64,000 bases of DNA from Pseudanabaena sp. Chao 1811 (GTDB lineage Bacteria > Cyanobacteriota > Cyanobacteriia > Pseudanabaenales > Pseudanabaenaceae), in NCBI RefSeq assembly GCF_027942295.1, contig NZ_CP101416.1:3954501-4018500 (forward strand), in the 5' to 3' direction. Shown here in pieces: positions 37,184 to 46,562 of the stretch; within the stretch, counting starts at the first letter, position 1, and each line of letters opens with the position of its first letter. The notes under the pieces were generated by a model, which ran no database searches, had not been told where the DNA came from, and saw only the letters and a program-made list of their open reading frames with translations. A program made the translations under genes and the position numbers.

Positions 37184-38257
37184 ATGAAAGCTCTCATTCT
37201 CTCTGGTGGTAAAGGCACAAGATTACGACCACTCACCTATACAGGTGCAAAACAACTAGTACCTGTGGCTAATAAGCCGATTCTTTGGTATTGCATTGAA
37301 AGTATTGTTGCAGCAGGTATTACGGATATTGGTATTATTATTAGTCCTGAAACTGGCGAGGAAGTAAAAACCAAAACAGGCAATGGCGATCGCTTTGGCG
37401 CAAAGATCGAATATATTCTGCAAGCTGAACCTCTAGGACTAGCCCATGCAGTTAAGATTGCCCAGCCATTCCTTGGTGATGATTCTTTCATCATGTTCCT
37501 TGGTGATAACTTAATCGAATCCCAATTGGAGAAGTTTTTAGCCAATTTCCAGCAGAAACAACTGGATGCTCTTATCTTATTGCGACAGGTGGCTGATCCT
37601 ACTGCTTTTGGGGTTGCGACCGTTGATGAAACAGGCAAGGTGCTGCAACTAGTGGAAAAGCCAAAGAATCCTGCATCAAATCTGGCACTAGTCGGTGTGT
37701 ATTTCTTTAAAAACACAATTCATACGGCGATCGCCCAAATTGCACCATCGGCTAGAGGTGAATTAGAAATTACCGATGCGATCCAGAAACTAATTGACAC
37801 TGATAAAAATGTAGCTGCTTCAGAACTAGAGGGTTGGTGGCTAGATACAGGTAAAAAGGATGACATTCTCGCTGCCAACCAGATTGTGCTGGATGCCCGA
37901 CTGAAGTCGAAGAATCTAGGCGAAGTGGATGCTGACAGCAACATTAGCGGACGTGTTGAAATTGGAGTAGGCTCTAAAGTTACTAACTGCAAAATTCGAG
38001 GGCCTGTAGTTATTGGTGAAAACTGTCATCTCGAACATGCCTATATTGGCCCCTACACGAGCATTAGCGATCGCGTCACGATTATCGATACTGATATTGA
38101 ACATAGCGTGATCCTCAATGATACTAATATTACGGGTATCCATCAGCGCATTGTTGACAGTGTGCTTGGACAGAGGGTAAAAATGCAGGTTTCACCGAAA
38201 CGTCCACAAGCATTACGATTTCTCGTCGGTGATGATTCTCAACTGGAAATTATGTAA
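37184..38257 (+). CDS. rfbA: Glucose-1-phosphate thymidylyltransferase, long form
   Basis: A 357-residue nucleotidyltransferase. LSGGKGTRLRPLTYTGAKQL is the nucleotide-binding signature, PVANKPILWY and FLGDNLIE follow, and the C-terminal third (about 245-345) is a hexapeptide-like beta-helix, the mark of the long form rather than the 290-residue E. coli RmlA. The start at 37184 puts the signature at residue 4; the frame extends upstream only through a hairpin. It makes dTDP-glucose, step one of the rhamnose pathway, and closes the rfbCBDA set. Confidence 0.92.
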   Translation: MKALILSGGKGTRLRPLTYTGAKQLVPVANKPILWYCIESIVAAGITDIGIIISPETGEEVKTKTGNGDRFGAKIEYILQAEPLGLAHAVKIAQPFLGDDSFIMFLGDNLIESQLEKFLANFQQKQLDALILLRQVADPTAFGVATVDETGKVLQLVEKPKNPASNLALVGVYFFKNTIHTAIAQIAPSARGELEITDAIQKLIDTDKNVAASELEGWWLDTGKKDDILAANQIVLDARLKSKNLGEVDADSNISGRVEIGVGSKVTNCKIRGPVVIGENCHLEHAYIGPYTSISDRVTIIDTDIEHSVILNDTNITGIHQRIVDSVLGQRVKMQVSPKRPQALRFLVGDDSQLEIM

Positions 38258-38265
38258 TTTGAATT

Positions 38266-38308
38266 AATAGATATTTAAGCTGTTCTTCGCACCGCTTAAA
38301 TATCTATT
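38266..38308 (+). terminator. Stem-loop after rfbA
   Basis: A 15-bp perfect stem (38266-38280 with 38294-38308) and 13-base loop, 8 bases after the rfbA stop. No U-run, but its position marks the end of the rhamnose operon. Confidence 0.6.
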
Positions 38309-38332
38309 ACAGCCTATTTAAGGTTTGTGTAG

Positions 38333-38413
38333 TACAGATAAATTTTGAAAAAGCTTGCGAAGCAAGCTTTTTCAAAATTTATCTGGGTTTTAAGAAAGCG
38401 CAAAGCGCTGTAA
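38333..38413. repeat. Hairpin repeat family 2, copy 1
   Basis: A 22-bp perfect stem (38337-38358 with 38362-38383, loop GAA) is followed by a spacer TGGGTTTTAAGAA and a small AGCGC-AAA-GCGCT hairpin ending in GTAA (38397-38413). The same arrangement, with different main-stem bases, recurs at 39131 and 50304. Intergenic, between rfbA and the next gene. Confidence 0.75.
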
Positions 38414-38432
38414 CTTGAGCCTAAAGTGAAAA

Positions 38433-39107
38433 ATGATATTAGATCAGATTGTGCCTTTTGGAAGGTCAAAGGCTGAATATGAGTTGATGTTTGGGTTGTC
38501 GGATGGCGATCGCCATAAATCCATCATTGGTATTGGTGATGGACCCGCGAGCTTTAATGCCGAGATGACCACCGCAGGTTATCGAGTTACATCGATAGAT
38601 CCCATATATCAATTTACGGCAAGCGAAATCAAAAGCCGCTTTGATGCTTGTGTAGACAATATTATTGAGCAGGTGCGGAATACGCCAGACAATTGGGTAT
38701 GGAGCTATCACAAATCTCCTGATGATTTACGTGCTAATCGCGAAAATGCGATCGCGCTATTTCTAGAAGATTATGATCGCGGTAAAGCTGAAGGCAGATA
38801 TATCAAGGCTGAATTGCCGAAACTAGAGTTTCCTAATCAACAATTTCAGCTTGCGCTCTGTTCCCATTTTCTATTTCTCTATTCCGAGCATCTAAGTTTT
38901 GAGTTCCATTTAGAATCAATTCGTGAACTCTGTCGCATTGCCGAAGAAGTCAGGATTTTTCCATTGCTAACACTTGCTCAAATGCGATCGCCTTATATCA
39001 ATCAAGTATGTAGCATTCTAGCTAGCGAAGGCATTAGTTCAGAAATTGTGCAAGTTCCCTACGAATTACAAAAGGGTGGCAATCAAGCAATTATCTTTCG
39101 ACAATAA
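38433..39107 (+). CDS. SAM-dependent methyltransferase-like protein, function unknown
   Basis: A 224-residue soluble protein. IIGIGDGPASFNAEMTTAGY followed by VTSIDPIYQF looks like the SAM-binding loop and acidic residue of class I methyltransferases (E/DxGxGxG variant), and LALCSHFLFLYS resembles the strand-4 position. No specific family is recognised, and several cyanobacterial proteins with this look are annotated only as hypothetical. It stands alone between two hairpin repeats. Confidence 0.7.
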   Translation: MILDQIVPFGRSKAEYELMFGLSDGDRHKSIIGIGDGPASFNAEMTTAGYRVTSIDPIYQFTASEIKSRFDACVDNIIEQVRNTPDNWVWSYHKSPDDLRANRENAIALFLEDYDRGKAEGRYIKAELPKLEFPNQQFQLALCSHFLFLYSEHLSFEFHLESIRELCRIAEEVRIFPLLTLAQMRSPYINQVCSILASEGISSEIVQVPYELQKGGNQAIIFRQ

Positions 39108-39132
39108 AAAAGCTCGCCTAGCGAGCTTTTTT
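39106..39132 (+). terminator. Rho-independent terminator
   Basis: AAAAAAGCTCGC (39106-39117) pairs with 39121-39132 around loop CTA and ends in TTTTTT. It begins inside the stop codon of the methyltransferase-like gene. Confidence 0.88.
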
Positions 39133-39236
39133 ACAGCAATTACTGAGCAAATGAACCCCAAGAAAAATTTTGAAAGCGTTGCAAAGCAACGCTTTCAAAA
39201 TTTTTCTTGGTTTGGGTTTGAGCGCAAAGCGCTGTA
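39131..39236. repeat. Hairpin repeat family 2, copy 2
   Basis: Starts TTACAGC (39131), has a 25-bp perfect stem (39158-39182 with 39186-39210, loop AAA), then spacer TTTGGGTTTG and AGCGC-AAA-GCGCT ending in GTA (39221-39236). It stops 3 bp from the 3' end of the adjacent tRNA gene. The main-stem ends CCAAGAAAA are shared with the copy at 50304. Confidence 0.8.
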
Positions 39237-39239
39237 TGA

Positions 39240-39321
39240 TGCGGAACGGGGGACTTGAACCCCCAAGTCTTTCGACACATGTACCTGAAACATGCGCGTC
39301 TACCAATTCCGCCAGTTCCGC
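39240..39321 (-). tRNA. tRNA-Leu (anticodon CAG)
   Basis: On the minus strand GCGGAAC (39315-39321) pairs with GTTCCGC (39241-39247), with discriminator A at 39240. The anticodon arm CATGT-TTCAGGT-ACATG gives CAG. GGCGGAATTGGTAGACGCG is the class II D-arm, there is a long variable arm, and GGTTCAAGTCC is the T-loop. No CCA is encoded. Confidence 0.95.
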
Positions 39322-39583
39322 GTTTGGTATTTTGGGACTAATAGCAATTAGCTGTTAGCTTGTAAGTGAGATATTGCTTCTCACTCGCAGATATCAAGTT
39401 TGCTGTAAAGCTTGCACAATGTCAATAATCAAAACCCATAAAGTAAAGTTAAGCCTAACTCTAGTTTATAGTTTTTATGCCATAATCTACAGTAAAGCGA
39501 TGGGAATACCGCGTTATAAGACTGGCGATTTTCCCAGTAATCTTGTATCTTAGATTTGTAACAACGAAGACTGAACTAAAACT

Positions 39584-40225
39584 ATGACACTGCGTTTAGG
39601 CGATACCGTACCCGATTTTACTCAAGACTCTACTGATGGCGTGATTAATTTTCATGAGTGGATCGGTGATAACTGGGCGATTCTATTTTCGCACCCTAAA
39701 GATTTCACCCCTGTTTGCACCACTGAGCTAGGAACCGTTGCTAAGCTCAAGCCAGAATTTGATAAGCGCAACATTAAAGCGATCGCTTTGAGTGTTGATG
39801 GTGTTGAATCTCACAAGGGATGGGTTGGCGATATTGAAGAAACCCAAAGCACCAAGCTTAACTACCCTATTCTTGCCGATGAAGACAAGAAGGTTTCTGA
39901 ACTTTATGGTATGATTCACCCTAATTCCGCCACAGGTAATACATTGACTGTGCGATCGGTATTCATCATTGATTCCAATAAGAAGCTTCGCCTCACCTTG
40001 ACCTATCCTGCTAGCACAGGTCGCAACTTTGATGAAATTTTGCGCGTGATTGATTCACTGCAATTGACTGACAACTACAGCGTTGCTACACCTGCTAACT
40101 GGAAAGATGGTGATGACTGTGTGATTGTGCCTTCAGTTTCTGATGAGGAAGCTAAGACCAAATTCCCTAAAGGTTTCAATCCTGTGAAGCCATACTTACG
40201 TTTGACTCCTCAGCCTAACAAGTAA
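39584..40225 (+). CDS. 1-Cys peroxiredoxin (Prx6 type)
   Basis: A 213-residue peroxidase, the usual Prx6 length. SHPKDFTPVCTTELG puts the peroxidatic Cys at residue 45 with the conserved PxxxTxxC motif. The C-terminal extension with VATPANWKDGDDCVIVPSVS is characteristic of the 1-Cys group. It reduces hydrogen peroxide and alkyl hydroperoxides in the cytoplasm. It stands alone and ends in a strong hairpin pair shared with the convergent NIL-domain gene. Confidence 0.95.
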   Translation: MTLRLGDTVPDFTQDSTDGVINFHEWIGDNWAILFSHPKDFTPVCTTELGTVAKLKPEFDKRNIKAIALSVDGVESHKGWVGDIEETQSTKLNYPILADEDKKVSELYGMIHPNSATGNTLTVRSVFIIDSNKKLRLTLTYPASTGRNFDEILRVIDSLQLTDNYSVATPANWKDGDDCVIVPSVSDEEAKTKFPKGFNPVKPYLRLTPQPNK

Positions 40226-40230
40226 TTGCC

Positions 40231-40309
40231 CAAAGTTCTCTGTGCTAAGCACAGAGAACTTTGAAAACAAAACAAAAAGGCTTGCTTAGCAAGCCTTTTT
40301 GTTTTGTTT
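40231..40309. terminator. Double hairpin between convergent genes
   Basis: Two perfect stems in a row: 15 bp (40231-40245 with 40249-40263, loop TAA) and 21 bp (40265-40285 with 40289-40309, loop TTA, with T-rich and A-rich arms). The second can terminate transcription from both sides. Both have three-base loops closed by GC, like the genome's other hairpins. Confidence 0.8.
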
Positions 40310-40619
40310 ACCAGCTTTCGTCCTCGACAGCTGTTTTATCCCAAATTTCTAAATCTAGCTCTTCTAGATAAATAATTCCACTTTGTATTTGTTGGGTTGT
40401 TCCAGTTAGTTCTAAGGTGAACCAGCCATCATCTTCTGGATTTTCTCCAAGAAGTGCAGCAATGATAGTCACAGTCAGTCCGTGTTCACAGGAGAGGCGA
40501 GAGATAATTGGCTCTCCGTAGCAACTTCTCGGTACGCGCATAGCTATACGTGTAGTCGTCCGTCGCTTTTCCTCTATATTTACGGTAGCTCTGGAATCGA
40601 TGCATTCCGCCGCTAGCAT
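40308..40619 (-). CDS. NIL domain-containing protein
   Basis: A 103-residue protein. RIAMRVPRSCYGEPIISRLS followed by HGLTVTIIAALLGENPED and GWFTLELTGTTQQI is the NIL ligand-binding fold (ferredoxin-like), found fused to methionine importers (MetN) and ferredoxins and alone in cyanobacteria. The YGEP turn is typical. No other domain is present. It may bind a small ligand such as an amino acid; the partner is unknown. Convergent with the peroxiredoxin gene. Confidence 0.82.
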   Translation of the reverse strand: MLAAECIDSRATVNIEEKRRTTTRIAMRVPRSCYGEPIISRLSCEHGLTVTIIAALLGENPEDDGWFTLELTGTTQQIQSGIIYLEELDLEIWDKTAVEDESW

Positions 40620-40764
40620 TGAAGTTTCTCCAGTGCAAATGTCTTAATGTTTTGACATAACTATGATAGCTAAAGTTTTACGGAAATGAAAGTGATTTGA
40701 GTCACCAAATCGATAAAGAGTATAAAGTTTTACTATCTAGATATTTAGATGATGCTTTACCACG

Positions 40765-40794
40765 GTTTTCAATGAGGGCATACTCATTGAAAAC
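40765..40794. repeat. 12-bp perfect hairpin beside a repeat element
   Basis: GTTTTCAATGAG (40765-40776) pairs with 40783-40794 around GGCATA. It touches the left end of the repeat element starting at 40796 and lies in a short open frame (about 40697-40796) that shows no recognisable protein. The loop is six bases, unlike the neighbouring hairpins. Confidence 0.6.
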
Positions 40795-40795
40795 T

Positions 40796-40918
40796 AATTT
40801 AACGTCAGTTCGACGAAGGCGGAAAATGGTAAAAATCGCTAAGCGATTTTTACCATTTTCCGCCATTTGCGCGGCGCGAAGCGCCGCGCAAATGGCGTTA
40901 TCGAACTCACGTTAATTT
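40796..40918. mobile_element. Two-hairpin repeat family 1, copy A
   Basis: Ends TTAACGTCAGTTCGA (40799-40813) and, on the other strand, TTAACGTGAGTTCGA (40901-40915) are inverted repeats with one mismatch. Inside are two perfect hairpins: 22 bp with loop TAA (40818-40864) and 16 bp with loop GAA (40862-40896). The same ends and layout occur at 50412 and 53799, where stem sequences differ. No coding capacity: probably a non-autonomous element. Confidence 0.78.
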
Positions 40919-40965
40919 ATGTTCTTAATGGTATGAGGCGTTTAGCGGCTGCATATTTGCTAATT

Positions 40966-41334
40966 ATGACCAAAGCAGCAACAAGTTACGATCGCATTTA
41001 CGAAATTGTGCGTCAAATTCCACGGGGTTACGTGTCTACCTATGGACAGATTGCTGAGCTTGCCAATTTAGCGAGAAAAGCCCGTGTAGTCGGCTATGCA
41101 CTCTATCGTGTGGATATGCAATCTTTAGATGTGCCTTGGCAGCGAGTGGTGAATGCCAAGGGGGAAATTTCACTGTCGCCTTTACGCTTTGGGACTGACT
41201 ATTTGCAGCGATCGCTTCTTGAGGCAGAAGGAATTATTTTCAGTCCCACAGGTAAAATCGATCTACGCAAATATTTATGGAAACCTGATTTAGGATGGGC
41301 AGTGACAAGCGCTGACCATCGCAATATTAAATAA
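40966..41334 (+). CDS. Alkyltransferase-like (ATL) DNA repair protein, MGMT family
   Basis: A 122-residue protein with the C-terminal DNA-binding fold of O6-methylguanine methyltransferase. IPRGYVSTYGQIAELANL is the recognition helix. Where the methyl-accepting PCHRV sits, this protein reads VPWQRVVNAKG, so Cys is replaced by Trp as in ATL proteins. ATLs bind O6-alkylguanine without repairing it and hand it to nucleotide excision repair. The start at 40966 is chosen because upstream codons run through repeat element A. It ends 2 bp before purU. Confidence 0.88.
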   Translation: MTKAATSYDRIYEIVRQIPRGYVSTYGQIAELANLARKARVVGYALYRVDMQSLDVPWQRVVNAKGEISLSPLRFGTDYLQRSLLEAEGIIFSPTGKIDLRKYLWKPDLGWAVTSADHRNIK

Positions 41335-41336
41335 CT

Positions 41337-42209
41337 ATGACAACTGCAACTTTACTAGTTTCTTGTCCAGATCAAAAAGGCTTAGTCGCAAAAATTTCGG
41401 ACTGGGTGTTTTCCCACGGTGGCAATATTCTCCATGCCGATCAACATTCTGATAGCACGGCAGGGCTATTTTTAATGCGGGTTGAATGGGAATTAGATAG
41501 CTTCGATCTGACACGAGAAGAGATTGCACCGACCTTTGAGAAATTAGCGATCGATATCCATGCTAAATGGAATATTCATTTTTCTGACTATGTACGCCGT
41601 ATTGCCATTTTTGTCTCGAAACAGGATCACTGTTTGTATGATTTGATCCTGCGGCAGCGATCGCATGAACTTGATGCCGTGATCCCCGTTGTCATTAGTA
41701 ACCATCCTGATTTAGAAAAGGTCGCGCATAACTTTGGGATTAATTATCATCACATTACGATCAATCCTGAAAACAAGTTAGAGCAAGAGAAAAAACAATT
41801 AGATTTGCTGAAACAATACAAAATTGACTTGGTGGTTCTGGCGAAATATATGCAGGTACTCAGCCCAGATTTTCTGTCGAAGTTTTCGCAAGTAATTAAT
41901 ATCCATCATTCCTTTTTGCCTGCTTTTGCGGGGGCAAATCCCTATCAGAGAGCCTATAAGCGTGGCGTAAAGATTATTGGGGCAACGGCTCATTATGTAA
42001 CCGATGAACTCGATGAGGGACCAATTATTGAGCAGGATGTGATTCGGGTGTCCCATCGCGATTCAGTTACCGATCTGATTCGTAAAGGTAAAGACCTAGA
42101 GCGAATTGTTTTGGCTAGGGCTGTCAGACAACATTTACAAAACCGAGTATTGGTTTATGGGCAATCTGCTAGCTCAGGTTTAGGACTGAGGACTGTAGTA
42201 TTTGATTAG
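41337..42209 (+). CDS. purU: Formyltetrahydrofolate deformylase
   Basis: A 290-residue enzyme. The N-terminal ACT domain (about 1-85) begins LLVSCPDQKGLVAKISDWVF; the C-terminal formyltransferase-fold domain has VVISNHPDLE, LAKYMQVLSPDFL and the active-site INIHHSFLPAFAGANPYQRA with catalytic His, then GATAHYVTDELDEGPIIEQ. It hydrolyses 10-formyl-THF to formate and THF, balancing one-carbon units. Only 2 bp separate it from the ATL gene. Confidence 0.96.
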   Translation: MTTATLLVSCPDQKGLVAKISDWVFSHGGNILHADQHSDSTAGLFLMRVEWELDSFDLTREEIAPTFEKLAIDIHAKWNIHFSDYVRRIAIFVSKQDHCLYDLILRQRSHELDAVIPVVISNHPDLEKVAHNFGINYHHITINPENKLEQEKKQLDLLKQYKIDLVVLAKYMQVLSPDFLSKFSQVINIHHSFLPAFAGANPYQRAYKRGVKIIGATAHYVTDELDEGPIIEQDVIRVSHRDSVTDLIRKGKDLERIVLARAVRQHLQNRVLVYGQSASSGLGLRTVVFD

Positions 42210-42332
42210 GCGCAAAGACTAAAAGCTGAAAACTGAATGTGATTGGCAACACATTTAATCTGCATAGTTGATGCTTTTAGGTTATGTTAATAACATTACA
42301 AATTTTAACAATTTTTATTCAAGGTTTTAAAA

Positions 42333-42674
42333 ATGACAGCAAGAATACAGTTAGCGATCGGCATTGATGAAGAAGCTTCCGATGTGAAAATCACACGGTC
42401 TAAGGATGGAGATACCAGTGTTGCTGTGTTTTTCTTTGAGTCGCCTAACTGTATGACTGGTCCAAATGCGGCTACTAACGAGATTTTGGGGATGTACATG
42501 ATTGATGAAGAAGGTGAGATTATCACCCGCAACGTCAATGCTAAATTCATCAATGGTAAATCAGCAGGGATTGAGGCGATTCATAAAATTAATGGACAAT
42601 ACGAATGGGAACGCTTTTTGAGATTTATGAATCGCTATGCTGAAGCGAATGGGATGAGTCTTAATAAGGCTTAA
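42333..42674 (+). CDS. psb28: Photosystem II assembly protein Psb28
   Basis: A 113-residue soluble protein matching Psb28 along its length: ARIQLAIGIDE at the start, VFFFESPNC in the middle, MYMIDEEGEI, and YEWERFLRFMNRYAEANGM at the end. Psb28 binds CP47/PSII intermediates at the cytoplasmic side of the thylakoid during assembly. AAGG about 10 bases upstream is a plausible ribosome site. It is followed by a clear terminator, so it is transcribed alone. It is the most direct evidence that the host is photosynthetic. Confidence 0.96.
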   Translation: MTARIQLAIGIDEEASDVKITRSKDGDTSVAVFFFESPNCMTGPNAATNEILGMYMIDEEGEIITRNVNAKFINGKSAGIEAIHKINGQYEWERFLRFMNRYAEANGMSLNKA

Positions 42675-42707
42675 AAACCCTATTGCCAATTTAATTGAAA
42701 ATTTTGC

Positions 42708-42739
42708 AAACCCCAGTTTTCTACAGAAAACTGGGGTTT
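42708..42739 (+). terminator. psb28 terminator
   Basis: AAACCCCAGTTTTCT (42708-42722) pairs with 42725-42739, followed by ATTTT, 33 bases after the psb28 stop codon. The remainder of the gap to 42956 shows no gene. Confidence 0.82.
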
Positions 42740-42956
42740 ATTTTGATGGCAATTTACGATCGCTTTTATGATTTTCAGAGATGCGTGATCGCCCAAGTAA
42801 CATCAAGCACCAAGATAGAAGTAAGTAAAAGCCCTAAAAGCTGTCACAGCTTTTGTTTCTATTTTTTAATTATGCCTAGCTACTTAGACACAATTCGTTA
42901 AAGACAGGATGACGTTTACAATGGGTTTTACCATGTTGTTTTATGTCTGAAATTTA

Positions 42957-45665
42957 ATGGCTGAATTAGTTCTGTCCTCGGCTCAAATCAATCGCGCTGC
43001 CCTTACACCAATGATGCTGCACTATATCGAAATGAAGGAGCAGTATCCCCATGCGGTGATGCTGTATCGATTAGGGGATTTTTTTGAGGCGTTTTTTGAG
43101 GATGCAGAACTAATTGCGCGGGAATTAGAACTAGTCCTGACGGGGCGCGATGGCGGTAAGGCGATCGGACGGATTGCGATGGCAGGAATTCCGCACCATG
43201 CGCTCGATCGCTATGCCAATCAGTTAGTTGAAAAGGGCTACTCGATCGCTGTTTGCGATCAAATGGAATCGGCGGCAGAAGCACAGGGACTAGTCCGCCG
43301 TGAAGTCACGCGAGTAATTACCCCCGGAACCGTGATCGAGGAGGGGATGCTGGCGGCGAAGAAAAATAATTTTTTAGTGGCGATCTCTAATGGTGGGGAC
43401 AACTGGGGTTTAGCCTATACCGATATTTCCACAGGTGAATTTGCGGTCACACAGCTAAATAGCACTGAGCATCTCATTCAAGAACTCTTGCGCTTGCAAC
43501 CTGCGGAAGTTCTTATTCCCATTGATGTGCCGAATCCGCAATTATTTCGTGGTTCCAAATCGGAGAAAGCTGCCGATTTTTGGGAAGGAATTGCCCAGAA
43601 AAAGCAATCTTCTCTTCCTGAACCCTTTAGCGCTTTACCTGAGAGCTTTTGCTATACGCCGCGATCGCAATCCTCTTTTGCGTTAGCCGAAGCCAAACAA
43701 AGGATTCTTGAGACATTTAGAGTGCGATCGCTAGAGGGATTTGGCTGTCAGTCTTTACCCTTGGCAATTAGAGCCGCAGGTGGAATTTTAGAATATTTAG
43801 AATCGACTCAAAAAAGCGTAAAGATGCCTTTGCAAGGGATTTCCACCTATGCGATCGCGGATTATTTAATTCTCGATAACCAAACGCGCCGCAATCTGGA
43901 AATTACCCAAACCGTGCGCGATGGCACATATTTTAGTTCTCTACTTTGGGCTTTGGATAAAACGACGACGGGTATGGGTAGCCGTGCTTTGCGACGTTGG
44001 CTATTGCAACCTATTAAGGATATTGCCGCGATTAACGAACGTCTCGATACAATTTCTGAATTATATAAGCAACATTCTCTCCGTAAGAATCTCAGAAGTT
44101 GCTTGAGTCAAATTTACGATATTGAAAGGCTATGCAGTCGGATCGGTGCAGGTACGGCTAATGGACGAGATCTCATCGCTGTAGCTATATCCCTAGATCG
44201 AATGCGTGATGTTGCTGATGTTGTGGCAAAGTCCAACTCCCGCTATTTAAAGGCTCTGCAATCCGTACCATCGGAACTGCTTCAATTGGGCGCACAGTTG
44301 CAAAAAACTTTAGTGGAAGAACCACCGATTTATATTACGGAAGGAAATATCATTCGGTCGGGAGTGAATGAGCAGTTAGATCATCTGCGCCAACAGAGTC
44401 GTGATGATGTGGAATGGTTGGCAGCCTTTGAGAAACAGGAAAAGGAACGCACGGGCATTAACACGCTCAAAGTTGGCTTTAACAAAGCTTTTGGCTATTA
44501 CATTAGTATCTCTCGCGGCAAGAGTGAACAGGCTCCCGCCGACTATATCCGCAAGCAAACGCTCACCAATGAAGAACGCTACATTACCCCTGAATTGAAG
44601 GAACGGGAAACGCGGATTCTCAATGCGGATAATGAATTGAAACAATTGGAATATGATATTTTCGTGGAACTACGATCGCTTGCGGCAAAACACATCGAAC
44701 CAATGCGAACTCTGGCGACTGCCCTCGCCGCCGCCGATGTGCTATGTAGTCTCGCGGAAGTTGCTGTCACCTATAACTATTGCCGTCCTGAAATCAAAAG
44801 CGATCGCGCTATTGCTATTCACAATGGTCGTCATCCAGTCGTTGAGCAGTCCCTACCCGCAGGCTTTTTTGTTCCCAATTCCACCTATCTCGGTCATGAT
44901 GACCAATCCCCTGATTGCCCCGATTTGATTGTCCTAACGGGACCGAATATGAGTGGCAAAAGTATCTATTTGCGGCAAGTGGGACTAATTCAATTAATGG
45001 CACAGGTGGGGAGTTTTGTGCCTGCGGAGTCGGCAACCTTGGGCATCTGCGATCGCATTTTTACCCGTGTGGGCGCAGTCGATGACCTCGCTACAGGGCA
45101 ATCCACATTTATGGTGGAAATGAATGAAACCGCGAATATTCTCAACCATGCCAAAGAAAATTCTCTCGTACTCCTCGATGAGATTGGGCGCGGTACTTCT
45201 ACCTTTGATGGCATGGCGATCGCATGGTCAGTTGCCGAATATATCGCCAATAAGATCAAGGCTAGAGGCATATTCGCCACCCATTATCACGAACTGAATG
45301 AACTCGCCAGTCTGCTCCCTAATGTCGCCAACTTCCAAGTCACGGTGAAGGAATTGGAAGATGAAATAATTTTCTTACACCAAGTTCAAGAGGGAGGCGC
45401 AGATCGCTCCTATGGCATCGAGGTGGGACGCTTGGCAGGTTTGCCGCCCAGTGTGATTAGTCGCGCTAAACAAGTGTTAGAACAAATCGCAAAAAATAGT
45501 CATATTGCCACAGGTTTGCGATCGGGCGGTTCGGAGAAAATATCCAATAAATCTGATGACAAATCCTCTAAGGCATCATCAAAACCTAAGAGAGATTTAA
45601 CTCAAGATTCCCAAATGACCATTGATGATTTACTTACCGCCAAAGATGGATTCAAAAAAATCTGA
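42957..45665 (+). CDS. mutS: DNA mismatch repair protein MutS
   Basis: A 902-residue MutS1. The mismatch-binding N-terminus has [14 protein letters not shown] (Phe-x-Glu type wedge) and [10 protein letters not shown]; the ATPase domain has Walker [15 protein letters not shown] (about 660), Walker [18 protein letters not shown], and [10 protein letters not shown]. It binds mismatches and recruits MutL. The C-terminal tail is Lys/Ser-rich. Its last 36 bases overlap the 3' end of the convergent EAL-domain gene. Confidence 0.97.
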   Translation: MAELVLSSAQINRAALTPMMLHYIEMKEQYPHAVMLYRLGDFFEAFFEDAELIARELELVLTGRDGGKAIGRIAMAGIPHHALDRYANQLVEKGYSIAVCDQMESAAEAQGLVRREVTRVITPGTVIEEGMLAAKKNNFLVAISNGGDNWGLAYTDISTGEFAVTQLNSTEHLIQELLRLQPAEVLIPIDVPNPQLFRGSKSEKAADFWEGIAQKKQSSLPEPFSALPESFCYTPRSQSSFALAEAKQRILETFRVRSLEGFGCQSLPLAIRAAGGILEYLESTQKSVKMPLQGISTYAIADYLILDNQTRRNLEITQTVRDGTYFSSLLWALDKTTTGMGSRALRRWLLQPIKDIAAINERLDTISELYKQHSLRKNLRSCLSQIYDIERLCSRIGAGTANGRDLIAVAISLDRMRDVADVVAKSNSRYLKALQSVPSELLQLGAQLQKTLVEEPPIYITEGNIIRSGVNEQLDHLRQQSRDDVEWLAAFEKQEKERTGINTLKVGFNKAFGYYISISRGKSEQAPADYIRKQTLTNEERYITPELKERETRILNADNELKQLEYDIFVELRSLAAKHIEPMRTLATALAAADVLCSLAEVAVTYNYCRPEIKSDRAIAIHNGRHPVVEQSLPAGFFVPNSTYLGHDDQSPDCPDLIVLTGPNMSGKSIYLRQVGLIQLMAQVGSFVPAESATLGICDRIFTRVGAVDDLATGQSTFMVEMNETANILNHAKENSLVLLDEIGRGTSTFDGMAIAWSVAEYIANKIKARGIFATHYHELNELASLLPNVANFQVTVKELEDEIIFLHQVQEGGADRSYGIEVGRLAGLPPSVISRAKQVLEQIAKNSHIATGLRSGGSEKISNKSDDKSSKASSKPKRDLTQDSQMTIDDLLTAKDGFKKI

Positions 45666-46562
45666 GATCACGTCCCACGCATGACGATCTTTAAAAAGGT
45701 CAATCCCCATAAAACTTTTGAAGATATATAACAAAATTAGGATTGCGATCGCACTGACAATAATTCTAGAGATCAGCAAGCTAACTAATCCAAAGGTTTT
45801 GGGATTATCTTGGGGTTGACTGAGGGAATATCCCTGCACACCTTTTACTCCCAGCTCGCTAGCAAATTTCAAAGAGTATTTATCATCAATACCTTTGACA
45901 ATGCATTGTTTTTGAAATACTTTGCTGATGTAAGAGATTGCGATCGCTATTTGTTTCTGAGACGAAGATAAAGACTTTCGGGCAAAGCTGCGATCTAGCT
46001 TAATCATCGAGATTGGTAGCTCTTGGAGTTGTAATAAGGAAAAATATTTGCCAGTAAAGTCATCAATTACAATCGAACAGCCAATCATTTTCAGTTCTGT
46101 GATTAATGTGATCGCCTGTGGTTGCATTTGGCACAGCATTTCTTCTGCAATTTCAAAACTGATGCGCTTTGCCAATACATTATATTGACTAAGCCATTTA
46201 TGGAGTTGCTCAGGAAATTTTTGATCCGTAAAAATCTCGTTGGACAGATTGATCGAAACTTTGACTTTAGGCTGCTGCTGCAAGACTTCAATGGACTTTT
46301 CCACAACAATGCGATCCAGTTGACAGAGCAACTGCGTATTTTGGAGAGCCATTAACAATTCCTGCGGCTGTCTCAAATTCCCCTGCATGTCTCGCCAGCG
46401 TACTAGCACCTCATTATGCAGCACAGTTCCTGTTGCCAATTCATAAACAGGCTGAAACCACAGCTCAAACTTATCTGCTTCTAAACGGATCTCTGGAAAA
46501 TCTTCTTCTATCTGGAGATCAATGTGGGCAGTGGCAAGGGGATCAAATTCGGTTTCCATCAT
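45630..46562 (-). CDS. Degenerate EAL domain protein with C-terminal membrane helix
   Basis: A 310-residue protein. An EAL-phosphodiesterase fold covers about residues 28-250: [20 protein letters not shown] (EVL for EAL), [20 protein letters not shown] (DDFT for DDFG), IKLDRSF, and [13 protein letters not shown]. The EGVE motif is replaced by KGID, losing a catalytic Glu. A hydrophobic helix ([15 protein letters not shown]) lies near residue 275. Probably a c-di-GMP sensor rather than an active enzyme. The start overlaps the O-antigen ligase gene by 20 bp, so the two are coupled; the 3' end overlaps mutS. Confidence 0.85.
   Translation of the reverse strand: MMETEFDPLATAHIDLQIEEDFPEIRLEADKFELWFQPVYELATGTVLHNEVLVRWRDMQGNLRQPQELLMALQNTQLLCQLDRIVVEKSIEVLQQQPKVKVSINLSNEIFTDQKFPEQLHKWLSQYNVLAKRISFEIAEEMLCQMQPQAITLITELKMIGCSIVIDDFTGKYFSLLQLQELPISMIKLDRSFARKSLSSSQKQIAIAISYISKVFQKQCIVKGIDDKYSLKFASELGVKGVQGYSLSQPQDNPKTFGLVSLLISRIIVSAIAILILLYIFKSFMGIDLFKDRHAWDVISDFFESIFGGK

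Noticed and set aside
39118-39358. Short frames across the tRNA-Leu(CAG) region on both strands
   Set aside because: They translate the tRNA gene and hairpin repeat copy; no protein features.
40697-40915. Open frame from a TTG upstream of the ATL gene
   Set aside because: It resembles no protein I know, runs through a hairpin and repeat element A, and would need a TTG start. Treated as non-coding.
42695-42901. 68-residue frame between psb28 and mutS
   Set aside because: It begins inside the psb28 terminator region, has mixed composition and no domain; the gap looks non-coding.
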